From the NCBI GenBank assembly GCA_001970955.1, contig MPUH01000696.1:1-39625 (forward strand): a DNA stretch of 39,625 nucleotides. The letters are read 5' to 3'. The notes below the pieces were generated by a model, which was not told where the DNA came from, made no database searches, and worked only from the letters and a program-made list of their open reading frames with translations. The translations under genes were made by a program, and so were the position numbers. The stretch is from Stentor coeruleus. Taxonomy: Eukaryota > Ciliophora > Heterotrichea > Heterotrichida > Stentoridae. This document shows positions 26,882-35,534 of this stretch, piece after piece. Each line of letters opens with the position of its first letter. The first letter of the stretch is position 1.

Positions 26882-27823
26882 TTTGGTATATAAGTTACCA
26901 GTAAAAAAAGGTTTAACAAATTATGTATTAGATTTAGATGTATTAGTATTTTTTTGATAAGAGTTTTTAGTATTTTGAAGAATAGGATAATAATGTGTGT
27001 TTTGGTTTTAGAATAAGGATTTTATTAAACTTTTAGTGCATTTTGGTTGTATATGGCTATTAAGATTTTGTAGTCAAAGATAATAAATTGATTGGTTTTA
27101 TAGAGGAGATATGTGTGTTAAGTGATTTAAGATAGGTTAAGTTAGGGGGTTGATTTTGCATAAGTGGATTATGGAGTTTTGATAGAAGATGTAGGATTAT
27201 GAATAGAAATTTTTTGGATTTTATTGCTAATAGAGATTTTTACTATGAGAATTTTAGGCAAATTTATAGTTTTGGCTTTTAAGGATTTTAGGATAAGTTT
27301 TTTGAAGCTTGGGTTTTTGGTTTATGCAAAGGATTGATATTATTTTATGAATGATGATAGACTAAGGGAGATCAATAGTAGGTTTAAATACCTGTTTGAT
27401 TTAGCAAGTTTTTATAATTTAATAATTTTTAAAATCAATAAATGATTATTATATTATCTTTGGCTAGTTTTATAACAGATTTAACTTTCAAATTTTGGTT
27501 TTTAAAATCATATCTAATATTAAAACAACTTAGACTTTTGTTTTTTAATATATTTTGCAGATTATTTATGATTAAAATCTATCTAAGTTTAGTATAACAT
27601 TATTCTATAAATTATATCAAAATTATAGCTTTATTAGTAAATAAAATTTGTAAACATTTCAAATATATGATTAAAACGCAAACTATATACTTAAAAAATC
27701 CTCATTAGCACTTATATAAAACTATATTCTTAAATCTATTTACTTAAAAAACTTAAACCCATTTCATTTCAATCAAAAAAAAAAATCATACTTGTATCAA
27801 AAAATTACTTAATGTTACAACAT
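26882..27823. other. Intergenic region between convergent genes
   Basis: About 940 bases between the convergent acidic-protein and stalk-like genes. It is G/T-biased on the plus strand just after the acidic gene and A/C-biased near the other. No gene was recognised. Confidence 0.6.
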
Positions 27824-28810
27824 TTAAAAGCAAAAAAACTTCATCCTACAACATCCAATCATTTCTGTTTTACCTTCATAAATAATTGGTTCTTCAAGTT
27901 CCACATTTCTATTAGCTGGTATTTCTCCATACAAGTTTTCTGAGTTGAAATTAGGAAAAAGAGCCTGGAGTTCGGCCCTTTCTTTAGACATTTTAAAAGA
28001 ACTCTGCATTATACCTCCTGAAGCTGTTCCTCTATGTACTGTTGAATGAAAAATATGTCTTTCTTCTTGATCAGAATTGATAAAAGCATAAGGTTTGCTT
28101 GTCATACTGAGTTCTGAGTACTCATCACAGTCATATTCCCCATCATCAATATTTGTTTTTGTTTTGTTTACAAGCTCTTCTATGCTTAAAGACTCAGATG
28201 TTAAGTCTGTTAAAGTTTTTGACTGAAGTTTTATCATTTTTTCTAGTTCGGGAATGCGCTTTTTTGATGTAAGGGTTATTTCGCATTTAAGATTGTATTC
28301 AACTAATAAAGATATCCAATCTAACAACATACAAGCTCCAATGCTAATTTTACTTAGTTTCAAACGCATAGCACCTTGTGATTTCCACAGAGGAAGGACT
28401 TCATTTATCACACTTTCAGACAGATGATCCTTTTGTATTGAAAGCATCAAATTTTTAAATGCAAAAAAATTCTTAGAAACGCTACGAAAACTTTTCCACG
28501 ACCTATCTTTTATATCCAAAACCAAAAGGAGTTTATCACATAATTCCAACAAACACGAGACTGGAGCTTTAATAACCCTAAGATCACAACATACATCTTT
28601 ACCAAATTGCCCTATAACATCACATATTTTCTCTTGTAATCTCTTAGTTTCTTCCATATAAACATCTAATTGACTATACGTAAGCTGTAACTGTGAATTT
28701 AACCTTTCAAATCTTTTAGTTTCTTGTCTTAACGTAGATTTAACATGTAAAGATTGTTTTTCAAGCTATTTATCCAATACTTGTTCTAAATGATAATTCA
28801 AGTTTTCCAT
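27824..28810 (-). CDS. Isolated dynein stalk/microtubule-binding-domain-like protein, one 15-nt intron
   Basis: Exons 28810-28781 and 28765-27824 encode 323 residues. A coiled coil (about 1-65) leads into a helical globular region (about 72-170) that follows the dynein heavy-chain microtubule-binding domain: KAPVSCLLELCDKLLLVL, then W100-KSF...FFAFKNLMLSIQKDHLSES, then SKISIGACMLLDWISLLVEY. In dyneins the matching elements are K-x-P-P-x-x-V, W-x-x-x-K...FL..L..FDKDNI, and S-x-A-x-x-x-L-C-x-W-V-x-A-M-x-x-Y. A second coiled coil (about 172-215) would be the returning stalk strand. There is no AAA+ motor, so it may bind microtubules or tubulin-like surfaces without force. The tail is acidic and ends in CCRMKFFCF. 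The match is by eye. Confidence 0.6.
28766..28780 (-). other. 15-nt spliceosomal intron
   Basis: On the minus strand it reads GTATTGGATAAATAG, between codon 10 (CAA) and codon 11 (CTT). Retention gives an in-frame TAG. Removal extends the coiled coil back to an ATG at 28810. Confidence 0.85.
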
Positions 28811-28857
28811 AATAAAAATTATATTTACCAATATAAAAAACGTATTTTTAATAAATA

Positions 28858-29478
28858 TTAAACTGTATATTGGCTTGTCGATGTGCCAAAATTTTTATTA
28901 CTAACTTTTTTCCTAGATAAAGTCCTATTAAGGTCAGATTTCGACCTAAGCGTCGTTGTTATCGGCTTTTTAACAGGGCTTTTGTTATGAGGTTTTAGCA
29001 TTTGAAGTAACTCAGTTACTTCAGCAAAATGAGATTTGGGAGTTTTTCTTGTTTTTTGTGGGGAAAAGTAAATTGATACCAAAGCATGTTTTTTAGCTCT
29101 TGTCAAACGAGGTTTATTATCATAAGTTATATTAAAACGACTTGGTAAAGGTTTGTTCATAACTTTGTATGGAGAATTGTATGATAAACTTAATGTCCTT
29201 TTGTGTGATGTTTGGACAGGTAAAGATGAAGATAATGATATTGGAGTATATAAGTCGTTTGAATAATTTGATAAATATTGATTTGTTCTTTTATTGGATA
29301 TACGTTGTGTTGATGGGATAAGAAAAGAAATATTAGGGTTTAATGGTTTTTCTTCATGCCAAGCTGAGAACTCATGATCTAGGCTTTTGTGTAGAGATGA
29401 AGAAATGTGATGGAATTTGGTTGTGAAGTTTTCGCTTTCTTTTGTTAGGGTTTTTGTTAGGTGCTTTTCATCAGACAT
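28858..29478 (-). CDS. Basic Ser/Lys-rich protein of unknown function
   Basis: This 206-residue protein has no recognisable domain. It is rich in Ser, Lys, Asn and Thr and probably disordered. The sequence RAKKHALVSIYFSPQKTRKT (about 125-144) is its most structured-looking part. SP and TP sites suggest phosphorylation. It lies 47 bases upstream of the stalk-like gene on the same strand. Clean codon use and a well-placed start and stop support it as a real gene. Confidence 0.7.
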   Translation of the reverse strand: MSDEKHLTKTLTKESENFTTKFHHISSSLHKSLDHEFSAWHEEKPLNPNISFLIPSTQRISNKRTNQYLSNYSNDLYTPISLSSSLPVQTSHKRTLSLSYNSPYKVMNKPLPSRFNITYDNKPRLTRAKKHALVSIYFSPQKTRKTPKSHFAEVTELLQMLKPHNKSPVKKPITTTLRSKSDLNRTLSRKKVSNKNFGTSTSQYTV

Positions 29479-29835
29479 TTCATTAATATATAGAAATAAG
29501 TTTTTGTTTAGCGGATTTTAGAAGATAATGGGGTTAAAGGGAGTTTTTGTAAGAGAAGTTTTTTAAGATTTGGGTTTGGATTTGGGGAAGATTTTGACTT
29601 GGTGAATGGGGGATTTTTAGATGTGTTTGGAGGATTTTTATTAGTTAGATAGGTGTGAGATTTTATTTGGGGATTATTTTTTAGCATAGTAAAGGAGATA
29701 AAATATATTGAAATTGTGTGGAGAAAGTATAACAGTTTATATCTAATAAAAAATCAATAAAAATCCCTTCGACAAATTAAATTACGACACATCAACATCT
29801 TAAAACCTATCTTTCTTCAAACTTAACACCTAGCA
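29479..29835. other. Intergenic region
   Basis: About 360 bases between two minus-strand genes. It is G/T-rich on the plus strand near 29500-29700. No gene was seen. Confidence 0.55.
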
Positions 29836-30882
29836 TTAATTATCAATATCTAAAATATTATCAAACCCTTCTCTACTATTTCTAATCAACTCAGGGAACA
29901 TCCTTGTAAACGTAAACCTATTCCCAGTTTCATACTTAGCACAAGCTGTTCTTTTAGCTGGTCTAACAATCGCTTCAGCTTCTAACTCTAATTTATTAAC
30001 CACAATCCCTTTACTATAAAGTTTCTGTTCAAAATAACACACAGCTCTAGGTTCCTTTAACAAAATCAAAGTTTCTTGATAATTATATAAAAAATCAACA
30101 CCAACTTTTTCTATCAAATATTCTAAACAATTAAAAGTTTCTGCTCGATTTTCTTTACTTCCAATAGCTAAAACATTTATAGCATTTTCTGAGAAATTAT
30201 TGATTATATTAAAATCAGCATTACATTGACAATGAAGGAATTTGATCATTTTGTAATTATTACATTTACAAGATATTAAAGCTGAATTGTTACCTGTGAT
30301 TTCTTCAATATAATCTATATCGATTTCTGATGGAATTAAAGTTAAATTGCATGTATAGCTTTTAAGAATATTTACGATACCCACATGTCCATTTTCTACA
30401 GCTAATTGCATTGGGGTGTATGTGCAAGGGATGATTTTTTCAAGTTCTTCTTTAGCGTCGAGGTTGAGGGTTTCACGGATTTTAATTTGAGGTTTGGAGG
30501 AAGTTTCTTGTTTTTTGCTGTTCATGAAGAGTGGGAGGTAGGCTTGAAGTAGTACAAGGTAATTGTTTAGACAAATTATCGAAAGCCCTGTTGTCTGTGC
30601 TTCATCAAATAAACTTTCCATCAAATCGAAATCCCCACCCATATCTTGGAGTATTATATTAAACAACTTTTCATCGCCTACTAATACAGTTAATCCTAAA
30701 GGATTTACGATTAATTTATCATCTATTCTGAATCGAATTGTATTCACGTCAAAACTTTTGTTTTTATAAGTTATTAGTTTACATAAGGTTTTTAATGATT
30801 CAGAATTTCCTGTTTCGATACAAGTTCTTATACGTTCTTCAACTTCTAAATTTTGGATTTCTTTAACTTCACAACAGCCCAT
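29836..30882 (-). CDS. Acylated ankyrin-repeat protein
   Basis: This 348-residue protein begins Met-Gly-Cys-Cys, a strong context for N-myristoylation plus double palmitoylation, so it is expected on membranes. Ankyrin-type helices are visible at about 155-185 (YTPMQLAVENGHVGIVNILK), 198-225 (NNSALISCKCNNYKMIKFLH) and 233-264 (ENAINVLAIGS...CLEYLIEKVGVDF), with weaker candidates in residues 15-115. The last ~60 residues carry no domain I know. Ankyrin repeats bind proteins, so a membrane-linked adaptor is the likely role. No catalytic motif is seen. Confidence 0.82.
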   Translation of the reverse strand: MGCCEVKEIQNLEVEERIRTCIETGNSESLKTLCKLITYKNKSFDVNTIRFRIDDKLIVNPLGLTVLVGDEKLFNIILQDMGGDFDLMESLFDEAQTTGLSIICLNNYLVLLQAYLPLFMNSKKQETSSKPQIKIRETLNLDAKEELEKIIPCTYTPMQLAVENGHVGIVNILKSYTCNLTLIPSEIDIDYIEEITGNNSALISCKCNNYKMIKFLHCQCNADFNIINNFSENAINVLAIGSKENRAETFNCLEYLIEKVGVDFLYNYQETLILLKEPRAVCYFEQKLYSKGIVVNKLELEAEAIVRPAKRTACAKYETGNRFTFTRMFPELIRNSREGFDNILDIDN

Positions 30883-31557
30883 TTTTTATATAAAACCTGT
30901 AGATTTAATTATAATTATGATAATAAGACCTTTATGATTTTGAATAAGGTTTTTATTAGTTTTTGGGGTTTTGATAAGGGATTTAGAGGGTTTCTAATGA
31001 TTTAACTAACAGATGGTAAATATTAAAACCTGTGCATCCTAGATTTTAATCATAAATTTATGATAGAACTTAATCAACTCAGTAAAATGCCAGAATAAAT
31101 TTATAATAAAATTTTGGTATATATACATATGCTATAAGCTAATAAAACAATAAATTTTCAATAATATAAACTAATATTACTATAAATTTAAAGGAGTCTT
31201 TAGTTTCGATAATCTTCTAATAATCAATATCATATTCCAACATATAAACTCATTTTTTTTGTTATAAAATCGTCCTCGAATCTAATTCTAATAGCTTATA
31301 CTAACTTCAACAATCTTATCCTAAAACTCTAAAAAACATAAATAATTTTATAAATAAACCCCAATTAATAAAAATATCACAACTTCTTAAATTCTCATCT
31401 AAATTTTCACAGCAGCCTCATACAAGCCTTATCCCCAAAAACAAAACCTATAATAAAACAATTCTTTACCCTTTTATATAATTTTCATCTTCTATATCAA
31501 CCTAAAACCCAATATATATTTTCTCTTAAAAAAATCCTGTCAACTATATAAGTAACT
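30883..31557. other. Intergenic region, no gene seen
   Basis: About 675 AT-rich bases between the EMC5 and ankyrin genes, both on the minus strand. No RNA gene, repeat or split gene was recognised. Confidence 0.6.
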
Positions 31558-31905
31558 TTAACTAACTAATGGAGGTTTTGGTAACTTAGCACAAGCTCTT
31601 TTCGATACCAAAGCTGCCCTAGAACTAAAATAATTCCTAAAAATCTGGCTTGTTGATCCTTCATCATAAGTTAAATCCGCATAAAACTCATCAGCTTTAA
31701 TTTTCATAAGCTTATCTTTACCAGGTACTGATCCCCAAAGCGTGATTAGAGCAGCTACAATCAATTGAACAATAATCTATATCTATCTTACATCTTTTGG
31801 CATCGGTAAAGGGTGTATAAGGTCTTTTGAAAACTTGTGAAACTCGATCGTGCTATAAACAGTGTGTAGTAATAACAACACTCCTATCACGATCAAAATT
31901 TTCAT
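31558..31905 (-). CDS. EMC5: EMC5/MMGT1 family, ER membrane protein complex subunit 5, one 15-nt intron
   Basis: Exons 31905-31792 and 31776-31558 encode 110 residues. The first hydrophobic helix (KILIVIGVLLLLHTVYS, 2-18) is followed by IEFHKF, matching the H-x-x-[FY]-S-x-x-[QE]-x-[HR] pattern of MMGT1. Then LPMPKD leads to IIVQLIVAALITLWGSV (39-55), the second membrane helix, as LPIDIVLQTLLAF does in the human protein. A cytosolic domain follows with NYFSSRAAL near the family's NHPSFYVFNHRGR. EMC5 is part of the ER insertase for tail-anchored and multi-pass proteins; the older name is membrane magnesium transporter. The length (human 131) is in range. Without the intron only the second half would be found. 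Confidence 0.85.
31777..31791 (-). other. 15-nt spliceosomal intron
   Basis: On the minus strand it reads GTAAGATAGATATAG, between codon 38 (GAT) and the next codon (ATT). It contains in-frame TAGs if retained. Its removal joins the two halves of the EMC5 homologue. Confidence 0.9.
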
Positions 31906-33120
31906 ATTATATTCTAATATAAATATCTTTAAAACATATCATATAATAATTACTAATATATAAAAGTTGGGAACCGATACATTTTTTATATAAAGTAATA
32001 TTTAGGCTTGTATAATAAATAATTATATGCGAAAGGTAGTTAATATTTCTAAATTTGGTCATTTATATAAAGATATTTTCTTTACAATCAAGATTTTTGA
32101 TTTTATCTGTAATGAGTGTATAATAAAATATATATTAACCTGTAAGATTTTTTGTTTATAATCCTATTATTTTAATTTTTTCTTAAAAAAGCAATATTAA
32201 GCAGTTAGTTTTTAATGTCTCATAATGAGTTTTAATATTGACAACCTGTGATCCATTAAGATTAGTTAAAATTTCTGTTTATGATAAGATATTGGCAAAT
32301 ATAAATGGTATTATTTTTTTTTGACTGTAGAAGTATTTTAGGATATACAATGAGATTTATTTATGTAATCGTTTAGTGAAGAGTAGCCAATTATCATGAA
32401 CTTATTGTTTTCTTTGTATTGCGTTTATTTTTACAAGTTTTTAGTGAAAAACCCTGACGAGTCTATACAAGTTTGAGAAATTTTCCTCATAAACAGCTTG
32501 ATACGTTCTTTTAGGCATTTTTTCTATAAAATAAACTTATATGTGACAAATTATTGTAAACCCATTATCAATAAGATCTTCAGCCAGAATTAAAGATAAA
32601 TTTCAACTCTTTTTTGATTTTAATTGAAAAACCTAATGAGATGATGAAGGAATATTATGATACCAGCATATTATTATTATAATGATCTATTTTATGAACC
32701 TTTTTGTTTATGTAAATATTAGAAAATATCTACAAATTTTTAATTATATAACAAAATCAAGTTTAAAAATACCATGCATTATTCAACAACAAATTGTATC
32801 ATACTTGAATTTTAATAATATACTTAAAATACTGATTTTTAAACTAAAAATTCACATCAACCTAAACATTCATTCAAGATTATAAAAAATCAACTAATTT
32901 ACCTAATTCTACTAAAAAAAACCCATCAAACTAATAAAATACCCAAATCATCTAAAAAAACCTAACTAAACTCCAATACTTCAAAACCCTAAAATACATC
33001 AATTCATATAAAATTCTTAATACCCTCACATCCTTATCTCTAAAACACATTTCAAAAACCATAAAATCACCCCAAACATAAATCCTTAATATTATCTTCT
33101 GACAATAGGGAATTAATAAA
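31906..33120. other. Intergenic region between divergent genes
   Basis: About 1.2 kb between the divergent EMC5 and 33121-33990 genes. It is AT-rich, with no convincing coding frame. A CTGACGA box at 32454-32460 was considered as a ribozyme core and rejected. Confidence 0.6.
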
Positions 33121-33990
33121 ATGTATTTATCAAAAATAAAAACAAACAAACTTGCTATAGAAAAAAACGACATAGCTCTTGAAGAAACAAGACATACTGA
33201 AGGTTCTCCAATAAACCTTAAAGACAAAGTTATTGAAATGAATAAACTTCTTTACAAAGGGACAGTAAATCTTGACAAAATCGCCAAACTTGAAAAAGAC
33301 ACAATTCGTGGAGAATGTCTAGTAAAACCTGAAGCACGGACAATTCAAAAACCTCGTAAAAAACCTGATCTACTGACAATGATCCTTAAATCTGAACATA
33401 AAGCAACTCTTGAAGGGACGCAGATATTAAAACTCCCTAAACTGCCTTTTGGAAAGCATAAATCTTATAACGACGATGGTGCATTTAAAGATAAGCATTT
33501 TTTAGAAAGTGATACAACTATAATATCCCCAGAAAGGAATAAAGATCTTGAAGAAATTACAAGGAAGTTCAGATTGCATGAGAAAAAATATAAAGCTAGT
33601 AAACGTAATAGAATGCATTCAGCGAGGATTATGTTATCAGATTTCGCTTTTTATGATGTTTATGATATGGGGCCTGGGAAATTAGTTTGTGGAAGGGAAG
33701 AAGAAGTTGTTCGTGGTTATGAAAAAGATAAAGAAAGGTATAAGGAAATAACAAAAGGCAATTTCGCATATACATATAAAGATGTGAATGAAGAAAAATT
33801 TGAGAGGAAATATGCAAAAAGGATAGTCGCTGATTTTAAAACCCAGCAGAAGTTGATTATGAAGCTACTTCCTAGTAGAGAGGTTAAAGATTCAACACTT
33901 TCTCAATTTTATTCGACGAAGTATTCGTCACTTTTTGAAAACAATGATATTCATCCTCGGGTTAAGGTTAGAAGAAGTTCTTTATCGTAG
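33121..33990 (+). CDS. Basic protein of unknown function
   Basis: This 289-residue protein is Lys-rich (start MYLSKIKTNKLAIEKNDIA) with predicted helical stretches and no membrane segment or known motif. The C-terminal half contains VYDMGPGKLVCGREEEVVRG and a Lys/Glu helix, and ends with a basic Ser tail (VKVRRSSLS) that could be a phosphorylation site for AGC or CAMK kinases. The plus-strand frame has clean codon use and a single ATG start. I do not recognise its family. It precedes the MAEA gene. Confidence 0.75.
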   Translation: MYLSKIKTNKLAIEKNDIALEETRHTEGSPINLKDKVIEMNKLLYKGTVNLDKIAKLEKDTIRGECLVKPEARTIQKPRKKPDLLTMILKSEHKATLEGTQILKLPKLPFGKHKSYNDDGAFKDKHFLESDTTIISPERNKDLEEITRKFRLHEKKYKASKRNRMHSARIMLSDFAFYDVYDMGPGKLVCGREEEVVRGYEKDKERYKEITKGNFAYTYKDVNEEKFERKYAKRIVADFKTQQKLIMKLLPSREVKDSTLSQFYSTKYSSLFENNDIHPRVKVRRSSLS

Positions 33991-34029
33991 CTTATTAATT
34001 TTGTTTAACATTTTGATATAAACTTATTA

Positions 34030-34051
34030 GATTGGGTGTTAGGGTGTTAAA
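34030..34051 (+). repeat. Interstitial telomere-like motif (two units)
   Basis: The plus strand contains GGTGTTAGGGTGTTAA in a 22-bp block identical to the reverse strand of 9461-9482. It lies between two plus-strand genes, about 90 bases before the MAEA start. Confidence 0.75.
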
Positions 34052-34137
34052 TATTTTGAATATATTTTAAGAAGTTGCTAAAGTATTCTATACAATTTTT
34101 CCATCAAGCCTTAATCAGTTTATTTCCTAAATAAAAT

Positions 34138-35253
34138 ATGTCATCTAATGCTGACTTTACCTACTTCAGAAGCCCTTATGAAGACCTCTCAAGTACTTTT
34201 CGTACCAACAAGCGTAAAATTGAAAAAGAGCTGAACTTCACTCTTTCCAACCTGAAAAACATGAAAAATAACAAACAGAATCTCGACCGCACCCAAGCCT
34301 TAGCCACAATTTCAGGATTATCAAGCCGTTTAACTTCTTTTAAAGATAAACTTATCGACCTATATGAAGAAGAAGATAATTCTCTTCAAATCATAAACCA
34401 TCGATTATCCTCATTAAACTCATCAGAATATTACAAATCTAAACTTCTTCGATATATAACCGAATATTACTGCCGTAAAGGACGTTTTGATATAAGTCAA
34501 AGCATTGCAAATAAATCTTCAATTGTCCCTCTAACAGAAATCAGTTTTTTCCAAAAAGCCAAAAAAATATGCGCCGATTTGCAAAGCCGAGATTTATCTT
34601 CAGCATTAGAATGGTGTGATTGTCATAAATACAAACTTAAAAAAATTAAGTCTTCTATAGAGTTTTATTTAAAACTCCAGAAATTCATTGAGTTAATTAG
34701 AGTGCAGAACTTTTGTGGGGGGATTTTGTTTGCTAGAAGTCATTTGGCTAAATATCCTGACCATCAGAATGATATACAAAAAGCTATGATGTTATTAGTT
34801 ATTGGGAATAAACCTAATGAGTTTATAGAATATCAGGATTTGCTTAATGAGGCAAAATGGGATTGGCTTATTAAGCTTTTTTATAATGAAATGCTTAGAG
34901 TTTATAGTTTTTCTAGTGAAAGCACTATAGGTGTTATATTAAGAGCTGGGTTTTTAGCATTGAAAAATCCATTATGTGAAAGCGAGAATAAAGCTGAAGG
35001 ATGTCCATTGTGTAATAGGGAAATACAAGATTTAGCGGTGAAAATACCATATGCTTGTCATTCGCATACATCGATTATTTGTAGGATTCTTCATGTTACT
35101 ATGGATGAACATAATCCACCTGTTGTTTTACCTAATGGGCAAACTTTTAGTGAACAAGGGATTAAAAAAATTACTCAGGATAATAAAATTGTATGTCCTG
35201 TTACAAGAGCGGTGTTTAATACAAAACAAGTCACTCGTGTTTACATTGTTTAA
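34138..35253 (+). CDS. MAEA: MAEA/GID9 subunit of the GID/CTLH ubiquitin ligase
   Basis: This 371-residue protein follows human MAEA along its length. A LisH-like helix (about 101-130, YYCRKGRFDISQSIANKS) is followed by CTLH (about 137-194, ALEWCDCHKYKLKKIKSSIE, then FIELIR), the CRA region (about 190-285, including LLNEAKWDWLIKLF) and the RING-like domain (289-357). In that domain CPLC (289-292), C307, H310, C315 and the TMDEHNPPVVLPNG signature (321-334) are present, and it ends VCPVTRAVF...VTRVYIV. MAEA and RMND5 form the catalytic pair of the complex, which degrades metabolic enzymes in yeast and other targets in animals. The RMND5 partner is not in this window. The name rests on the VLPNG and VYIV features, which separate MAEA from RMND5. 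Confidence 0.95.
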   Translation: MSSNADFTYFRSPYEDLSSTFRTNKRKIEKELNFTLSNLKNMKNNKQNLDRTQALATISGLSSRLTSFKDKLIDLYEEEDNSLQIINHRLSSLNSSEYYKSKLLRYITEYYCRKGRFDISQSIANKSSIVPLTEISFFQKAKKICADLQSRDLSSALEWCDCHKYKLKKIKSSIEFYLKLQKFIELIRVQNFCGGILFARSHLAKYPDHQNDIQKAMMLLVIGNKPNEFIEYQDLLNEAKWDWLIKLFYNEMLRVYSFSSESTIGVILRAGFLALKNPLCESENKAEGCPLCNREIQDLAVKIPYACHSHTSIICRILHVTMDEHNPPVVLPNGQTFSEQGIKKITQDNKIVCPVTRAVFNTKQVTRVYIV

Positions 35254-35534
35254 TTTTAGTTAGGAGCTTATTAAGTTTCAGTTTAATTTGAATTAAATGA
35301 AAGGGTTATGATTTTTATGATGGAAGGATGAAATGTGGTAATTTTTAGATGCTAGCAACTTATTGATATGCAAGATTGAAAAATTTGGAATAATTATAAA
35401 AAATGTGGTTGTGGGTTTTTGTTTTCTAGGGTAACAAGTTAGAAGATTTTAGCTTTGGGTATGCTTTTTTCATCCTGACATTTGAAATTTTGCTTAAAGT
35501 TATTTAAAAGTATATTTTCATATCATATATTTAA

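Noticed and set aside
26584..26919. Minus-strand poly-Ser frame of 111 residues
   Set aside because: It is the complement of the Asp/Glu codons of the acidic protein; composition alone explains it.
32454..32520. CTGACGA followed by GAGAAA, like a hammerhead ribozyme core
   Set aside because: The bases between and around the boxes do not form stems II or III, so the core is chance.
32682..32885. Plus-strand 67-residue frame in the intergenic region
   Set aside because: Ile/Asn/Lys-rich with AT-driven codons and no recognisable motif; it looks like random open AT-rich DNA.
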